This document shows, in pieces, positions 9,916-19,470 of a DNA stretch of 64,000 bases. The position numbers were made by a program, and so were the translations under genes. The notes below the pieces were generated by a model that was not told where the DNA came from, ran no database searches, and saw nothing but the letters and a program-made list of their open reading frames with translations. The stretch covers positions 588,109-652,108 of the forward strand of contig NZ_JABRWO010000002.1 in assembly GCF_013618625.1 (NCBI RefSeq), read 5' to 3'. How positions within the stretch are numbered: the first letter of the stretch is position 1; the number at the start of each line of letters is the position of its first letter. This stretch comes from Bremerella alba. GTDB taxonomy: Bacteria; Planctomycetota; Planctomycetia; Pirellulales; Pirellulaceae.

Positions 9916-11307
9916 TTAGCTGGGGTCTTGTAGGCAGTATCGGTTGGCAACCGATACGCCGCTCATGATGGAACCTATGATCCCGACGTAGCCTTGATCG
10001 GTTCCGCAAATGTACAGGTTGTTCAGGTGCGTGGTGCCGTCGAGATGTTTCTCGGGGGCACCATACACGGCACCGTTTTTGTGCCAGGTGTATCGATGAA
10101 TCGTTTTGGGAGTGAACATATCGACGGCCACCACATGCCGGCGGAACTCGGGAATGAACCGCACCACACTGTCGCTTACCAGATCGTACCAGCGGTTTTT
10201 CTCGAAGCGGTACTGCTGTTCCGGCAGATTCACCCAGCGGTCGTAGTCGGCCAGAGCCGTGACGCGAAGGTAGCCCTCGTCGAGATTGGCTCCGTCGTGA
10301 TAGTCGAAGTTGTTCGGCGAACAGATGACGCCGGTACGGACGTCGCACAGATCGTTTTCCGGTTTTACCCAGTGAAACTTGTTCGAATCGTTGAAGAAAA
10401 CAATCGTCGAATCGTAACCGACTTCAACCGGCTGCTTCTTGATGACTGAGATCGTTTCGACAAAGCTCAAGCGGCCTGGCTCTCCGGTGGGCGGCTTGAT
10501 TGCTTCGTCGCACATCCGCATCGTTTCCCACCAACCGGCCGAGGAAATAACCTTGCGGCCCATCAGTTCGGTACCGTCGTCGAGCGTCACGCCAACGCAC
10601 TGGCCGTTGTCGATCTTCAGCCCGGAAACACCCGTTCGCAGTTTAAGCTGGCCCCCCAGTTCGCGGAACTTTTTGACCAGGTTCTTCAGTAGCAGCCGCA
10701 CTCCTTTGAGCGGTCGGGCGAAGCCTTCCATGTAGATGCTGCGGAACATGATACAGAACTGGCCCCAGTCCATGTCTTGCTCGCGGGCGTTGCCGTACCA
10801 CATCAGCGGGCACAACAGCATCTCGATCAGCAGCGGGTCGGTGATGATCTCGGCCAGTCGCGTGCGGGCCGAGCCAGCGTAGTTATCCGGCGTGATGTCG
10901 TCGTAGTCCATGATCTGCCCGCGGAGGCGATCGAAATTGTCGGCCTGCTTGGGAAACCGTTGGGCGATCTCGCTTCGTAGGAGTTGAATGTCGTTGTCGA
11001 ATTTCAGTTCGACCCCGGGAAACATCACCTTCGAGCCCAGTTGTGGGCACAACGCGAATTCATCCCATTTGAAACGCAGCTGCCGCAGAAGCCGACCCAG
11101 CGGCCCCTTCTTCTCACCCTTCTTGGTGAAGTTGGTCACCGCGTGAAGGCCGACATCAAAGTCGCGACCGGCCATGCGATAGAAGGAATTCAGCCCACCG
11201 ATGGTGTTGTGACGCTCGAGAATACAGACATTCTGACCGAAATAAGCCAAGCGAATCCCGGCCGCCAGCCCGGACATGCCTGCGCCGATAATGATCGTGT
11301 CGTACAT
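9916..11307 (-). CDS. CrtI/CrtISO-like FAD-dependent oxidoreductase (copy 1)
   Basis: 463 residues from the ATG at 11307, which places MYDTIIIGAGMSGLAAGIRLA at the very N-terminus as in the family. The frame is open further upstream, but that part is translated hairpin repeat and is not protein-like. A glycine-rich FAD motif, ERHNTIGG, and the C-terminal ICGTDQGYVGIIGSIMSGVSVANRY support phytoene-dehydrogenase-type chemistry. The middle segment (PLMWYGNAREQDMDWGQFC) differs strongly from classical CrtI. A 210-bp gap with three hairpins separates it from the ACP gene. The likely substrate is a polyunsaturated acyl or hydrocarbon chain; this is inferred from neighbours only. Confidence 0.83.
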   Translation of the reverse strand: MYDTIIIGAGMSGLAAGIRLAYFGQNVCILERHNTIGGLNSFYRMAGRDFDVGLHAVTNFTKKGEKKGPLGRLLRQLRFKWDEFALCPQLGSKVMFPGVELKFDNDIQLLRSEIAQRFPKQADNFDRLRGQIMDYDDITPDNYAGSARTRLAEIITDPLLIEMLLCPLMWYGNAREQDMDWGQFCIMFRSIYMEGFARPLKGVRLLLKNLVKKFRELGGQLKLRTGVSGLKIDNGQCVGVTLDDGTELMGRKVISSAGWWETMRMCDEAIKPPTGEPGRLSFVETISVIKKQPVEVGYDSTIVFFNDSNKFHWVKPENDLCDVRTGVICSPNNFDYHDGANLDEGYLRVTALADYDRWVNLPEQQYRFEKNRWYDLVSDSVVRFIPEFRRHVVAVDMFTPKTIHRYTWHKNGAVYGAPEKHLDGTTHLNNLYICGTDQGYVGIIGSIMSGVSVANRYCLQDPS

Positions 11308-11341
11308 CGTGACGAGAAAGTCCTTGTGGCGGTTTCCGCAT

Positions 11342-11425
11342 ATAGCCCCGAAGGGGCGGCAGAAGCTCAAACCTCTACCAGGGGCATACGCCCCTGGCTA
11401 TTATCTTTCGCCCCATTGGGGCAAT
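11342..11425. repeat. Three tandem GC-rich hairpins between ACP and FAD oxidoreductase genes
   Basis: Three short palindromes in succession: GCCCC-GAA-GGGGC, CCAGGGGC-ATAC-GCCCCTGG and GCCCC-ATT-GGGGC. A related GCCCCGAAGGGGCG copy lies at about 15201. In the minus-strand mRNA they would sit 35-120 nt before the downstream start codon. They may be a dispersed intergenic repeat or act as an mRNA processing or partial attenuation site. Confidence 0.6.
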
Positions 11426-11517
11426 GAGAAATAAGTGCGACATCCATCGTTAGGGCTTGGTGCGATATGCTTCGCTGCTCGCACCCTACAGGATTTCGCG
11501 ATGCGCGGTGGTCGAAA

Positions 11518-11769
11518 TTACAGATCTTTCATCTTCGGTTCGAGGTAGGTCACCGTGCTTTTCATCGATGCGAGTTCCGGGTATTCCTCTTCCGGAATTT
11601 GCACCCGGTGACGCTTACGGAGTTCCATGACGATGTCCAGGAAGTCCATGCTGTCCAGCTCTAGCTGGTCGCGAAAGGGCTTCTCGTCGTCGATATCCGT
11701 GATGTCGTCATCCGGTGCGATGTCCCGCAAAATGTCCAATACTTCTTCACGGATTTCCGCTGGCGTCAT
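11518..11769 (-). CDS. Acyl carrier protein
   Basis: 83 residues, acidic. The 4'-phosphopantetheine attachment motif is LELDSMDFLDIV with Ser40; DSM replaces the DSL of housekeeping AcpP. That suggests a dedicated carrier, as seen in polyene and aryl-polyene type systems. The ATG at 11769 is preferred over the in-frame TTG at 11787, because GAGGAG lies about 10 nt before the ATG. It is directly downstream (27 bp) of the ketosynthase and very likely in the same operon. Confidence 0.9.
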   Translation of the reverse strand: MTPAEIREEVLDILRDIAPDDDITDIDDEKPFRDQLELDSMDFLDIVMELRKRHRVQIPEEEYPELASMKSTVTYLEPKMKDL

Positions 11770-11796
11770 CCCGATCTGGCTCCTCAACCGTGTGCT

Positions 11797-13050
<1,254 letters not shown>

Positions 13051-13114
13051 TTGCCCATCCTCGGCAATTTAACGGAAACCGTTCAAGCTACCGATTCCCA
13101 GGAACCTTGGCAAG

Positions 13115-14116
13115 TCACCTGCGGCAAGCCAAATCGTCATTCAGCCGCTGCATTCCCTCTTCTGTCGAGACTTTTGGGGAGTATCCCAAGTCGTGTCGGG
13201 CAGCCGAGATATCGAAATAATGGTGCGTGGCAAGCTGCCTCGCGAGGAACCGTGTCATGCGTGGTTCTTCGTGCATTCGACCGATCATTTTGTAGGTCGT
13301 TTCCATGGCAGCCCCCGCATAATAGGCAACGTTTGCCGAAACGTGTTTCCGAATCGGAAGAATGTCTTCCATGGCCAGAATCTCATTTATCCAGTCCCAG
13401 AGACGGACCGGAGCCCCCTGGGTGACGAAATAAGCCTTGCCGCCGACCTTCTCGGGCGTGTTCACCAATGCTCCGGCGGCTTGAATATGGGCCGAGGCGG
13501 CGTTTTCGACATAAACCATGTCGACCAGATTTTTTCCGTCCCCGACAATTCGCAATTTCCCCGATTTTGCCCGCTGAATAAGCCTCGGAATCAAGTGGCC
13601 GTCGCGTGGTCCCCAGATCAGGTGAGGTCGCAGAGCACACGTTGCCAGCGCGCCCGGCCGATTGGCCTGAAGGACTGCCTGTTCGGCAATAGCTTTGGAA
13701 TGCGGATAATGCGCCAGCCATTTTTCTGGATAAGGGGCCGACTCGTCGACTCCCTTCTGGTCTGACCCGTTGAAGGTCACGCTGGGGCTGCTGCTAAAGA
13801 CCAAACGCTCGACATTCCAAGCCAGGCAGGCATCGATAATGTTTTGTGTGCCTTCGACGTTGATGCCGTAATAATCTTCCCAGCGTCCCCAAATGCCGGC
13901 CATCGCAGCGACATGATAGACGACCTCGCATCCCTTCACGGCCCCTTCGACAGCAGCCCGATCGCGTAGATCCCCCTGAATGCACTCGACCCGCAGCGAT
14001 TCGAGTTCGGGGTATCGCTGCCGCGAGAGCACACGCACGTTTTCCCCGTGCATGAGAAGCTGTTCCACGATATATCGACCGAGGAATCCTCCTCCGCCGG
14101 TGACCAGCACGCTCAA
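13115..14116 (-). CDS. NAD-dependent epimerase/3-beta-HSD-like reductase (OleD-like)
   Basis: 333 residues, extended SDR. The cofactor motif TGGGGFLGRYIVEQLL is at the N-terminus. The catalytic YPHSKAIAE supplies Tyr-x3-Lys, and SSSPSVTFNG gives the Ser. The 3-beta-hydroxysteroid dehydrogenase/OleD subfamily shows in HVAAMAGIWGRWEDYYGINVEGT and in the long C-terminal helical part. OleD reduces 2-alkyl-3-ketoalkanoates in head-to-head hydrocarbon synthesis. Sterol dehydrogenase-like or hopanoid roles remain possible. It lies 64 bp upstream of the ketosynthase gene, and an OleC-like ligase gene is two genes away, which supports the Ole-type reading. Confidence 0.82.
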   Translation of the reverse strand: MSVLVTGGGGFLGRYIVEQLLMHGENVRVLSRQRYPELESLRVECIQGDLRDRAAVEGAVKGCEVVYHVAAMAGIWGRWEDYYGINVEGTQNIIDACLAWNVERLVFSSSPSVTFNGSDQKGVDESAPYPEKWLAHYPHSKAIAEQAVLQANRPGALATCALRPHLIWGPRDGHLIPRLIQRAKSGKLRIVGDGKNLVDMVYVENAASAHIQAAGALVNTPEKVGGKAYFVTQGAPVRLWDWINEILAMEDILPIRKHVSANVAYYAGAAMETTYKMIGRMHEEPRMTRFLARQLATHHYFDISAARHDLGYSPKVSTEEGMQRLNDDLACRR

Positions 14117-14160
14117 GTGTTGCTCCGGATGCTTATCTTGTAGAGGGGGCCTTGGCTCTT

Positions 14161-15111
14161 TTAGAGACCCTGAATCATGGACTTAGGTATCTTGAACCGG
14201 TACGAACCACTTTTGCCAATCGCTTCGCCTGGCAGGTCAAGGTAGAGGTTCTCGACCTGGTTGGGGTCGAAGTCCTCTGGCACGTCAAAAACAATGGCGT
14301 CGGTGCCTTCTTCCGCCGGTTTGAAGGTTTTGCTGGGAGTCCACCATTTTAGGTCGGCCAGATCATCGAACTTGAGGGGATAGTACATGTTCTTGTCGTC
14401 GTCGGAAAGCTGGGCCGTGCGAATCGCTCCATTTTGTGAGTTAAATTGGTTGCCATACCAGCTTTTGAAATCAAACGTCTTGTCTGATCGATTCGATAGT
14501 TCGAGATAGACGTTCATATATGGCCGACCGTTGGAAGTGACCAGTTCGCCCGACTCGTCGCGGCCACGCACTTCGCCCCAATCGATGTGATTAATCTTTA
14601 CCTTGAAGCCTTCCATGGTGGCTGAATTCTTGGCCGGAACCCAGTTGATGTAGATATCGCCCTTCTCGGCGGCTTCCATGACGTCTTGGATCTGGTTGCC
14701 ACTGTTAGCTACGCCGTCGTCTACGTAGGGGGAATCGTCGACGACATCGCCGCCTGATCCGATTTCCAGGATGCCCATCGAGACCAAGACAAAGAACAAC
14801 ACCACGGCCAGAAACATCGGCAGCACGACGACCTTGGCGATCTTCAGAATCAAATCGACGGGGATTCCGCCCGATTCAAGCTCTTCTTCCCCTTCGGCAC
14901 CTTCTGCCCCCTCGGCCTGCTCGGTCTTGGACTGGGGCTTTTTCCTGAGTGGCTTGCTCCCCGGCTCACGAGGTGTAATCACCGGTGCACTGACTTGGGG
15001 TGTTGCCTGAGGAACGACAAACATGCCCTGGCAGGTAGGACATTGAACCTGGGTCCCGGCAGGACTAGTCACATTGAGTACGGTCGAACAGTGAGGGCAC
15101 TTGAGATGCAT
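14161..15111 (-). CDS. Zinc-ribbon single-pass membrane protein
   Basis: 316 residues, function unknown. An N-terminal zinc ribbon has Cys5/Cys8 and Cys24/Cys27 (CPHC, CPTC), followed by a Lys/Glu/Ala-rich linker and one hydrophobic segment at about 86-117. The C-terminal domain of about 190 residues is beta-rich and probably outside the membrane. It has the sequence MNVYLELSNRSDKTFDFKSW, reminiscent of DUF4352/TelA-type immunoglobulin-like domains. The gene lies 44 bp upstream of the OleD-like gene in the same direction, so it may be co-transcribed by position alone. Similar ribbon-TM architectures are common in planctomycetes. Confidence 0.8.
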   Translation of the reverse strand: MHLKCPHCSTVLNVTSPAGTQVQCPTCQGMFVVPQATPQVSAPVITPREPGSKPLRKKPQSKTEQAEGAEGAEGEEELESGGIPVDLILKIAKVVVLPMFLAVVLFFVLVSMGILEIGSGGDVVDDSPYVDDGVANSGNQIQDVMEAAEKGDIYINWVPAKNSATMEGFKVKINHIDWGEVRGRDESGELVTSNGRPYMNVYLELSNRSDKTFDFKSWYGNQFNSQNGAIRTAQLSDDDKNMYYPLKFDDLADLKWWTPSKTFKPAEEGTDAIVFDVPEDFDPNQVENLYLDLPGEAIGKSGSYRFKIPKSMIQGL

Positions 15112-15246
15112 GGGTTGGAAAAACCTTGAATCGACAGATTAGTAACCAGTGCTGGGCGTGGATTCACTGTGAGTAAAGTGAAACGGGTTAGCTCTCATAA
15201 GCCCCGAAGGGGCGAAAGCCTGTTCTTTATACAAAAGAAAAGGCCA

Positions 15247-15335
15247 AGCCACAGAGCACACGGAGGGGAGAAGACCAACCACGAATAGGAAATTATCCTT
15301 GATTAAAAACCCTTCTCTCGGTGCTCTCTGTGGCT
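15247..15335. repeat. Imperfect inverted repeat in the 302-bp gap between OleC-like and zinc-ribbon genes
   Basis: AGCCACAGAG-CAC-CGGAG-AGAAG on the left (about 15247-15273) matches the reverse complement of the right arm (about 15312-15335) with small gaps. They enclose about 40 bp of AT-rich sequence. It could fold as a long stem or be a MITE remnant. The rest of 15112-15413 has the GCCCCGAAGGGGC hairpin at about 15201 and no visible gene. Confidence 0.5.
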
Positions 15336-15413
15336 AATCTCTCTTTCGACATGCAACACGCTCGTCCCGTGGGGCTGACAGATCACGATGCGAAAAAACA
15401 CTTCACACTCTGT

Positions 15414-17102
15414 CTATTGAGGCGAGCCGGTCTCGATCCGTTCCTCAGCCCACACCTTGAGTTTCTCGCGGAAAATCTTCGAGTTGTGCCGCACGTCGAC
15501 CGGGAAATTTGGATGCAGCAGGAAATGGTCTATTCGCTCGGTCAATGCGTTTTTATTGCCGATTTCACGCAGTTGGTCCATCAGTTGGTCAATCTCTTGC
15601 GGCGTATCTGGGTACATACCAGGCCACGGCTGAACGATCACGACAGGCACCTCGTCCCCTGGTTCACCGAGCCCCACCAGCGCACTGCGGAAGATCTTCT
15701 CATGCGTGTTGAAGATCGATTCGACCGGAATCGTAAACATCGGCCCCTGGGCCGTTTGCAGGCGATGCGTCTTTCGCCCGCAAAACCAGAACCGATCGTG
15801 GGTATCGAGATAGCCGACGTCTCCCATCCGATGCCACACTGCGTCGCCATCGTAGATTTTCGAGTTGCGGGTCGCCTCGTCGCTGGTCGCGTACCGCCGC
15901 GTAATCACCGGACCGCGGACGATCAACTCGCCAATCTCACCACGGGGTAGAGGTTCGACCTGTTCGACCGTTTCGATGGCTTCGTCCGAAATGGCGATGA
16001 CCTGCCAGTCGATGCCCTCGAAGCGCGAGCCAACGCAAGTGCCGGCCCCTTCACGTGAACGCTCGTTCGTTTCTCCTAAGACCTCGCTGGCCGCGATCGA
16101 AGCCACTGGCAACGCTTCGGTTGCCCCGTATGGCGTGTACATCTCAGCATTGGGTGCGGCCTTTTTCATTCGCTTCAACACATGCGGAGGGACCGGAGCC
16201 CCAGCCGATAGAACGCGCCGGAGCGACGGCATCCACAGGTTCTCGCGTTCGCAAAACTGGCCAACGGCGTTCCAAACGGCCGGGGATGCAAAGGACTGCG
16301 TCGCTTTCCAGTCGGTAATCGCTTCCAAGATGTTCCGCGGATCAACGGCCGCAGGGCAGCTGAAGTCCATGTCGGGAATAACCGACGTCACCCCCATCGC
16401 GCTGTTGAAAAGCCCAAACAAAGGGAAGCCGGGCACATCGATTTCGCCAGGCTCAATCGCGTAACGCTCTTGAATGAACTGAACCTGGCGGCGGAATCCC
16501 TCATGCCGAAACTCGCCCCCCTTCGGAGGCCCAGTGCTGCCGGACGTGAAGATGATTGCCGCCTTGTCATCGGCAGTCGACTCGAACGGCTGAAACTCGC
16601 CGATATCGGTCTGACGCAGTTGCTCGAGAGTTGCCCCTCCCCAAAACCACTTGCGACCGACCGTCACATTCAGTTTGGCGGCCTGATATCGCCGACCACA
16701 TAGCTTGCGAACGGCATGCACGATAGGGATCGCCACGAATCCTTCCGGCTGAACCTGATCGAGACAGGAAAGCACGTTCTTCTTCCCCATACCAGGATCG
16801 ATGAGAATGCTGACCGCCCCGACTTTGAACAGGGCAAACACCAGCGAAACGAAATCAATCCCCGGGCGAACCATCATGGCCAGGCGTGTGCCAGGGACGA
16901 CCCCCATCTTTGACAAGCCTGCGGCGATCACGGTGCTGTCGTGGGCAAGTTGGGCAAATGTGATTGTTTCGTACTGTCGTTTCCCTTGGACGTCTCGCTT
17001 TCCGGCAACGGCAATCGCGGTCGCGTCCGGCCTGACGACCGCGACTTCATCGAGCAGCAGCCCCACATTGAAAACCGTTGATGTCATCGTGGCATCCGCC
17101 AT
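15414..17102 (-). CDS. AMP-dependent acyl ligase, OleC-like (beta-lactone synthetase / fatty acyl-CoA ligase family)
   Basis: 562 residues of the ANL superfamily. The P-loop is IIFTSGSTGPPKG, the A5 motif is YTPYGATEALPVASI, and the A7 region is HRMGDVGYLDTHDRFWFCGRK. These activate a carboxylate with ATP. The blocks FNSAMGVTSVIPDMDFS and CPAAVDPRNI resemble OleC. OleC converts 2-alkyl-3-hydroxyalkanoates made by OleD to beta-lactones, which OleB then decarboxylates to alkenes. The C-terminal LHPNFPVDVRHNSKIFREKLKVWA also fits that family. The conventional alternative is a long-chain fatty acyl-CoA ligase. No OleB-like hydrolase is recognisable in the window. A 302-bp gap follows, so transcription with the downstream genes is uncertain. 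Confidence 0.82.
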   Translation of the reverse strand: MADATMTSTVFNVGLLLDEVAVVRPDATAIAVAGKRDVQGKRQYETITFAQLAHDSTVIAAGLSKMGVVPGTRLAMMVRPGIDFVSLVFALFKVGAVSILIDPGMGKKNVLSCLDQVQPEGFVAIPIVHAVRKLCGRRYQAAKLNVTVGRKWFWGGATLEQLRQTDIGEFQPFESTADDKAAIIFTSGSTGPPKGGEFRHEGFRRQVQFIQERYAIEPGEIDVPGFPLFGLFNSAMGVTSVIPDMDFSCPAAVDPRNILEAITDWKATQSFASPAVWNAVGQFCERENLWMPSLRRVLSAGAPVPPHVLKRMKKAAPNAEMYTPYGATEALPVASIAASEVLGETNERSREGAGTCVGSRFEGIDWQVIAISDEAIETVEQVEPLPRGEIGELIVRGPVITRRYATSDEATRNSKIYDGDAVWHRMGDVGYLDTHDRFWFCGRKTHRLQTAQGPMFTIPVESIFNTHEKIFRSALVGLGEPGDEVPVVIVQPWPGMYPDTPQEIDQLMDQLREIGNKNALTERIDHFLLHPNFPVDVRHNSKIFREKLKVWAEERIETGSPQ

Positions 17103-17138
17103 TCAACTACTCTCTAATCCCTTAACCGGCTGGAGGAA

Positions 17139-17258
17139 TCGGCCATGCCGACAAGTGGCTCCAGAGTTGAGTTTTATAAGGATAAACGCTTCCAATTTAT
17201 ATCCGGCCGGGAACATGAGCCGCTTGTGGTCTTCGCCCATCCAGAGATAAATCTCTGG
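17139..17258 (-). repeat. MITE-like intergenic element, copy 1 (one end degraded)
   Basis: The right end has the palindrome CCAGAGATAAATCTCTGG (17241-17258), the conserved CAAGCGGCT tail (as AGCCGCTTG) and CCGGCCGG. The left end keeps the second hairpin TCGGC-CAT-GCCGA (17139-17151) and CAAGTGGCT, but the outer palindrome is lost. The whole stretch aligns, reverse-complemented, with 22361-22501, so it is one element rather than two unrelated hairpins. Confidence 0.75.
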
Positions 17259-17271
17259 GTCAATCTGTTGT

Positions 17272-18213
17272 TCAACAACTCTCTGGTCCACTCGCCCCTG
17301 AGGGGTATGGGGCTTTCCGCTGATCATTGATTCTTGCCACAACATAATCCATCAGTTCGGCGGCGACATCCACATCACAGGCCGCTGAAAGCCCTTTCCA
17401 TCCTGGAACAGCATTGGCTTCCAGTAAATACCAACCCCCTTCGCCGTCGGGCAGAAAGTCGAGCCCGGCGATTGATAGTTCCAGCGTTTGCATGGCTTGC
17501 CGCGCGACCTGCGCGACGTCGTCGGGGATTGGCGCGAGGGTGGCACTAGCACCGCGGCTGAGATTGGTTCGCCAACTATCGGCCGAAGTTCGTCGCATTC
17601 CCCACATTCTCTCACCGAGCACCAGCACCCGTAGGTCGTAGCCTGGGTGGGGTACAAACTTCTGCAAATAGATAATCTGCCCCATTTGCTGCAGCGTTTT
17701 GAACACGCGATGGGCAAGATCGGCGTCCTCGACCCGCATGATCCCCCGCCCTTCTCCACCAAAGATCGGCTTGACGACGACCGACGGCCCTATTTCTTCG
17801 AAGGCGGCCATCGCATCTTGCCAGGTCTGACAGACGTGCGTTTGCGGAACCCGATAGCCGGCCGCCGATAGCTTGGAAAGGGACAGATACTTATCAATCG
17901 CCAGTTCCATCGACTTGGGTGGGTTGATGATTAACACGCCTTGCCGCTCGAGTCCGGCCAACGCATCCATGCGGAAGACCACTTGTTCGAGTGATCCTAG
18001 CGGCATCGTGCGGACGATCACCGCGTCGAAGTTTTCCGACAGTATCGTCTCGGCAGAAATCGACTCGCCAGCACCAATGCGCGATTGCAAAGACGAGAAT
18101 TCCAAACGCTCGAGTAGGGCTTTGCCGCGCGCGGCCCTCTGCAGATCTTGGAAGTACCAGCTATCTGCGTTAGCGAGCACGCCGATGCGTGGCAATCGAG
18201 CACTTCGATTCAT
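17272..18213 (-). CDS. ATP-grasp ligase, RimK-like
   Basis: 313 residues. The ATP-grasp core is visible: VVKPIFGGEGRGIMRVED (ATP/phosphate loop), FVPHPGYDLRVLVLGERMWGMRR and FLPDGEGGWYLLEANAVPGWKGL, with the Mg-binding Glu/Asn pair (LEANA). RimK relatives ligate glutamate or another amino acid to a carboxylate. The gene is 8 bp after mch, so the two form an operon. ATP-grasp proteins of this type accompany mch in tetrahydromethanopterin-linked C1 gene sets. A role in cofactor side-chain glutamylation or synthesis is therefore plausible but inferred. A MITE-like element lies just beyond its stop codon. Confidence 0.85.
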   Translation of the reverse strand: MNRSARLPRIGVLANADSWYFQDLQRAARGKALLERLEFSSLQSRIGAGESISAETILSENFDAVIVRTMPLGSLEQVVFRMDALAGLERQGVLIINPPKSMELAIDKYLSLSKLSAAGYRVPQTHVCQTWQDAMAAFEEIGPSVVVKPIFGGEGRGIMRVEDADLAHRVFKTLQQMGQIIYLQKFVPHPGYDLRVLVLGERMWGMRRTSADSWRTNLSRGASATLAPIPDDVAQVARQAMQTLELSIAGLDFLPDGEGGWYLLEANAVPGWKGLSAACDVDVAAELMDYVVARINDQRKAPYPSGASGPESC

Positions 18214-18221
18214 GGCCGTAC

Positions 18222-19169
18222 TTAACCTTGCCCGAACGAATTGGCCAGCACTTCCAGGTTTTTCTTGCCGAAGATGGTCGATTTGCCATCCTGCAGGCTG
18301 ACCAAACAGACTTCCGCCGGACTAAACAGCAGCGGGTCGATTTGGTAGAAGTCGAACTTGGCGTCTCGCAGAATCTGTTCAAAGGGTTGCCCATACATCA
18401 ACGATGTACTGCTGGGCAGTTTCTCGCCGAACTCGCTCAGCCGCTGCGATGTTTCGTTAACCCATAACGTCACCGTGCCGCCGTACAGGATAGCGTCGTT
18501 CGTGCGGCCAATGCCCACCACGTCGTCAGCGGCAATCGGCGGAAGTGGGGCCGCACCGAACCCGCTGGCAATCTTCGAGAGGTCGAACTTCAGCTCGTGC
18601 AGCTTGTGCAAACACGTTTCGACGCTACGAGCGACCACCTGGACGTGTCCCGCGATACTGGCGGTTCGCGCGACAAGCAGCACCAGTTTTTTGGGATCGA
18701 CGTGGCAATCAGTGGCAATTTTCTGACAAACGTCATCTCCGGGAAGCTGAGATGCTTCCAGCACCCCCACGGCGACGGGGTACTCGTCGGTTAAGTTCAG
18801 CTCTTGGATGACCGGCTCCTTGGCCGCTTTAACACGCATCGGCCCCGAGCCCATCCCGAAAAAATTCTCGGTTTTAATCTGCCAGCCGGCGTACTGCGAA
18901 GCGATACAGGCCAGCTCTGGGCGATCAGTACACACGTTAACAAACGTCCGCGTCCCGGGAGCATCGCCCAGCGAGAACGACACTTCGCCAAGCCCTGCCA
19001 GGCAAATCTCGGCCATCTGGCGTCCGGCTTCCAGTCCCCCCCGGCCTGCGGTCACCCCTAAATCAAGCACTTTAGCGCCACACGCAAGCTGAACCAGCTC
19101 TGCTCCGATTTCCTGCGGCGTATCGATAATCGGCTGTACCAGGGCATGAGCCCGCTGGTTTAATTCCAA
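18222..19169 (-). CDS. mch: Methenyltetrahydromethanopterin cyclohydrolase
   Basis: 315 residues, the usual Mch length. It hydrolyses methenyl-H4MPT to formyl-H4MPT in the H4MPT-linked C1 pathway shared by methanogens, methylotrophs and planctomycetes. Recognisable blocks are LACGAKVLDLGVTAGRGGLEAG, CTDRPELACIASQYAGWQI and FFGMGSGPMRV. The C-terminal VGIGRTNDAILYGGTVTLWV also fits. The start is TTG at 19169, supported by AAGGAG about 7 nt upstream. It is first in a two-gene operon with the ATP-grasp ligase. In planctomycetes this route is generally assigned to formaldehyde oxidation or detoxification. Confidence 0.93.
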   Translation of the reverse strand: MELNQRAHALVQPIIDTPQEIGAELVQLACGAKVLDLGVTAGRGGLEAGRQMAEICLAGLGEVSFSLGDAPGTRTFVNVCTDRPELACIASQYAGWQIKTENFFGMGSGPMRVKAAKEPVIQELNLTDEYPVAVGVLEASQLPGDDVCQKIATDCHVDPKKLVLLVARTASIAGHVQVVARSVETCLHKLHELKFDLSKIASGFGAAPLPPIAADDVVGIGRTNDAILYGGTVTLWVNETSQRLSEFGEKLPSSTSLMYGQPFEQILRDAKFDFYQIDPLLFSPAEVCLVSLQDGKSTIFGKKNLEVLANSFGQG

Positions 19170-19340
19170 GATTTTCTCCTTGGTTTTTAAGCGTTTTACG
19201 TGTTTTGCGTCGGCGTCAGGGTGGTGGTCGTTTAAATTTTCGCTGAATGCCAGAAAACTTCACATGGGCGAAGTCCCTCCATCATCCCCGTCTTACCCTA
19301 ATGCTGCAATGACGCTCGATGCTGGGGGGCGGCAGTGCTA

Positions 19341-19370
19341 TTGACGCTTTTTGCCGCATTCTCCTATACT
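19341..19370 (+). promoter_or_regulatory. Sigma70-type promoter for the TPR gene
   Basis: TTGACG (19341-19346) and TATACT (19365-19370) with an 18-bp spacer. This predicts transcription from about 19377 and a leader of about 95 nt to the ATG at 19471. It lies in the 301-bp gap between the divergent mch and TPR genes; I see no gene in the rest of that gap. Confidence 0.65.
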
Positions 19371-19470
19371 CAGTCGCTTGTTTGTAAGCATTTTATACGA
19401 AACGCTTTAGTGGCAACCACGCTTCGATCGCGTTTCCCGCAGGCCCCACTCTTAAAGCGTTAGATCAGCG

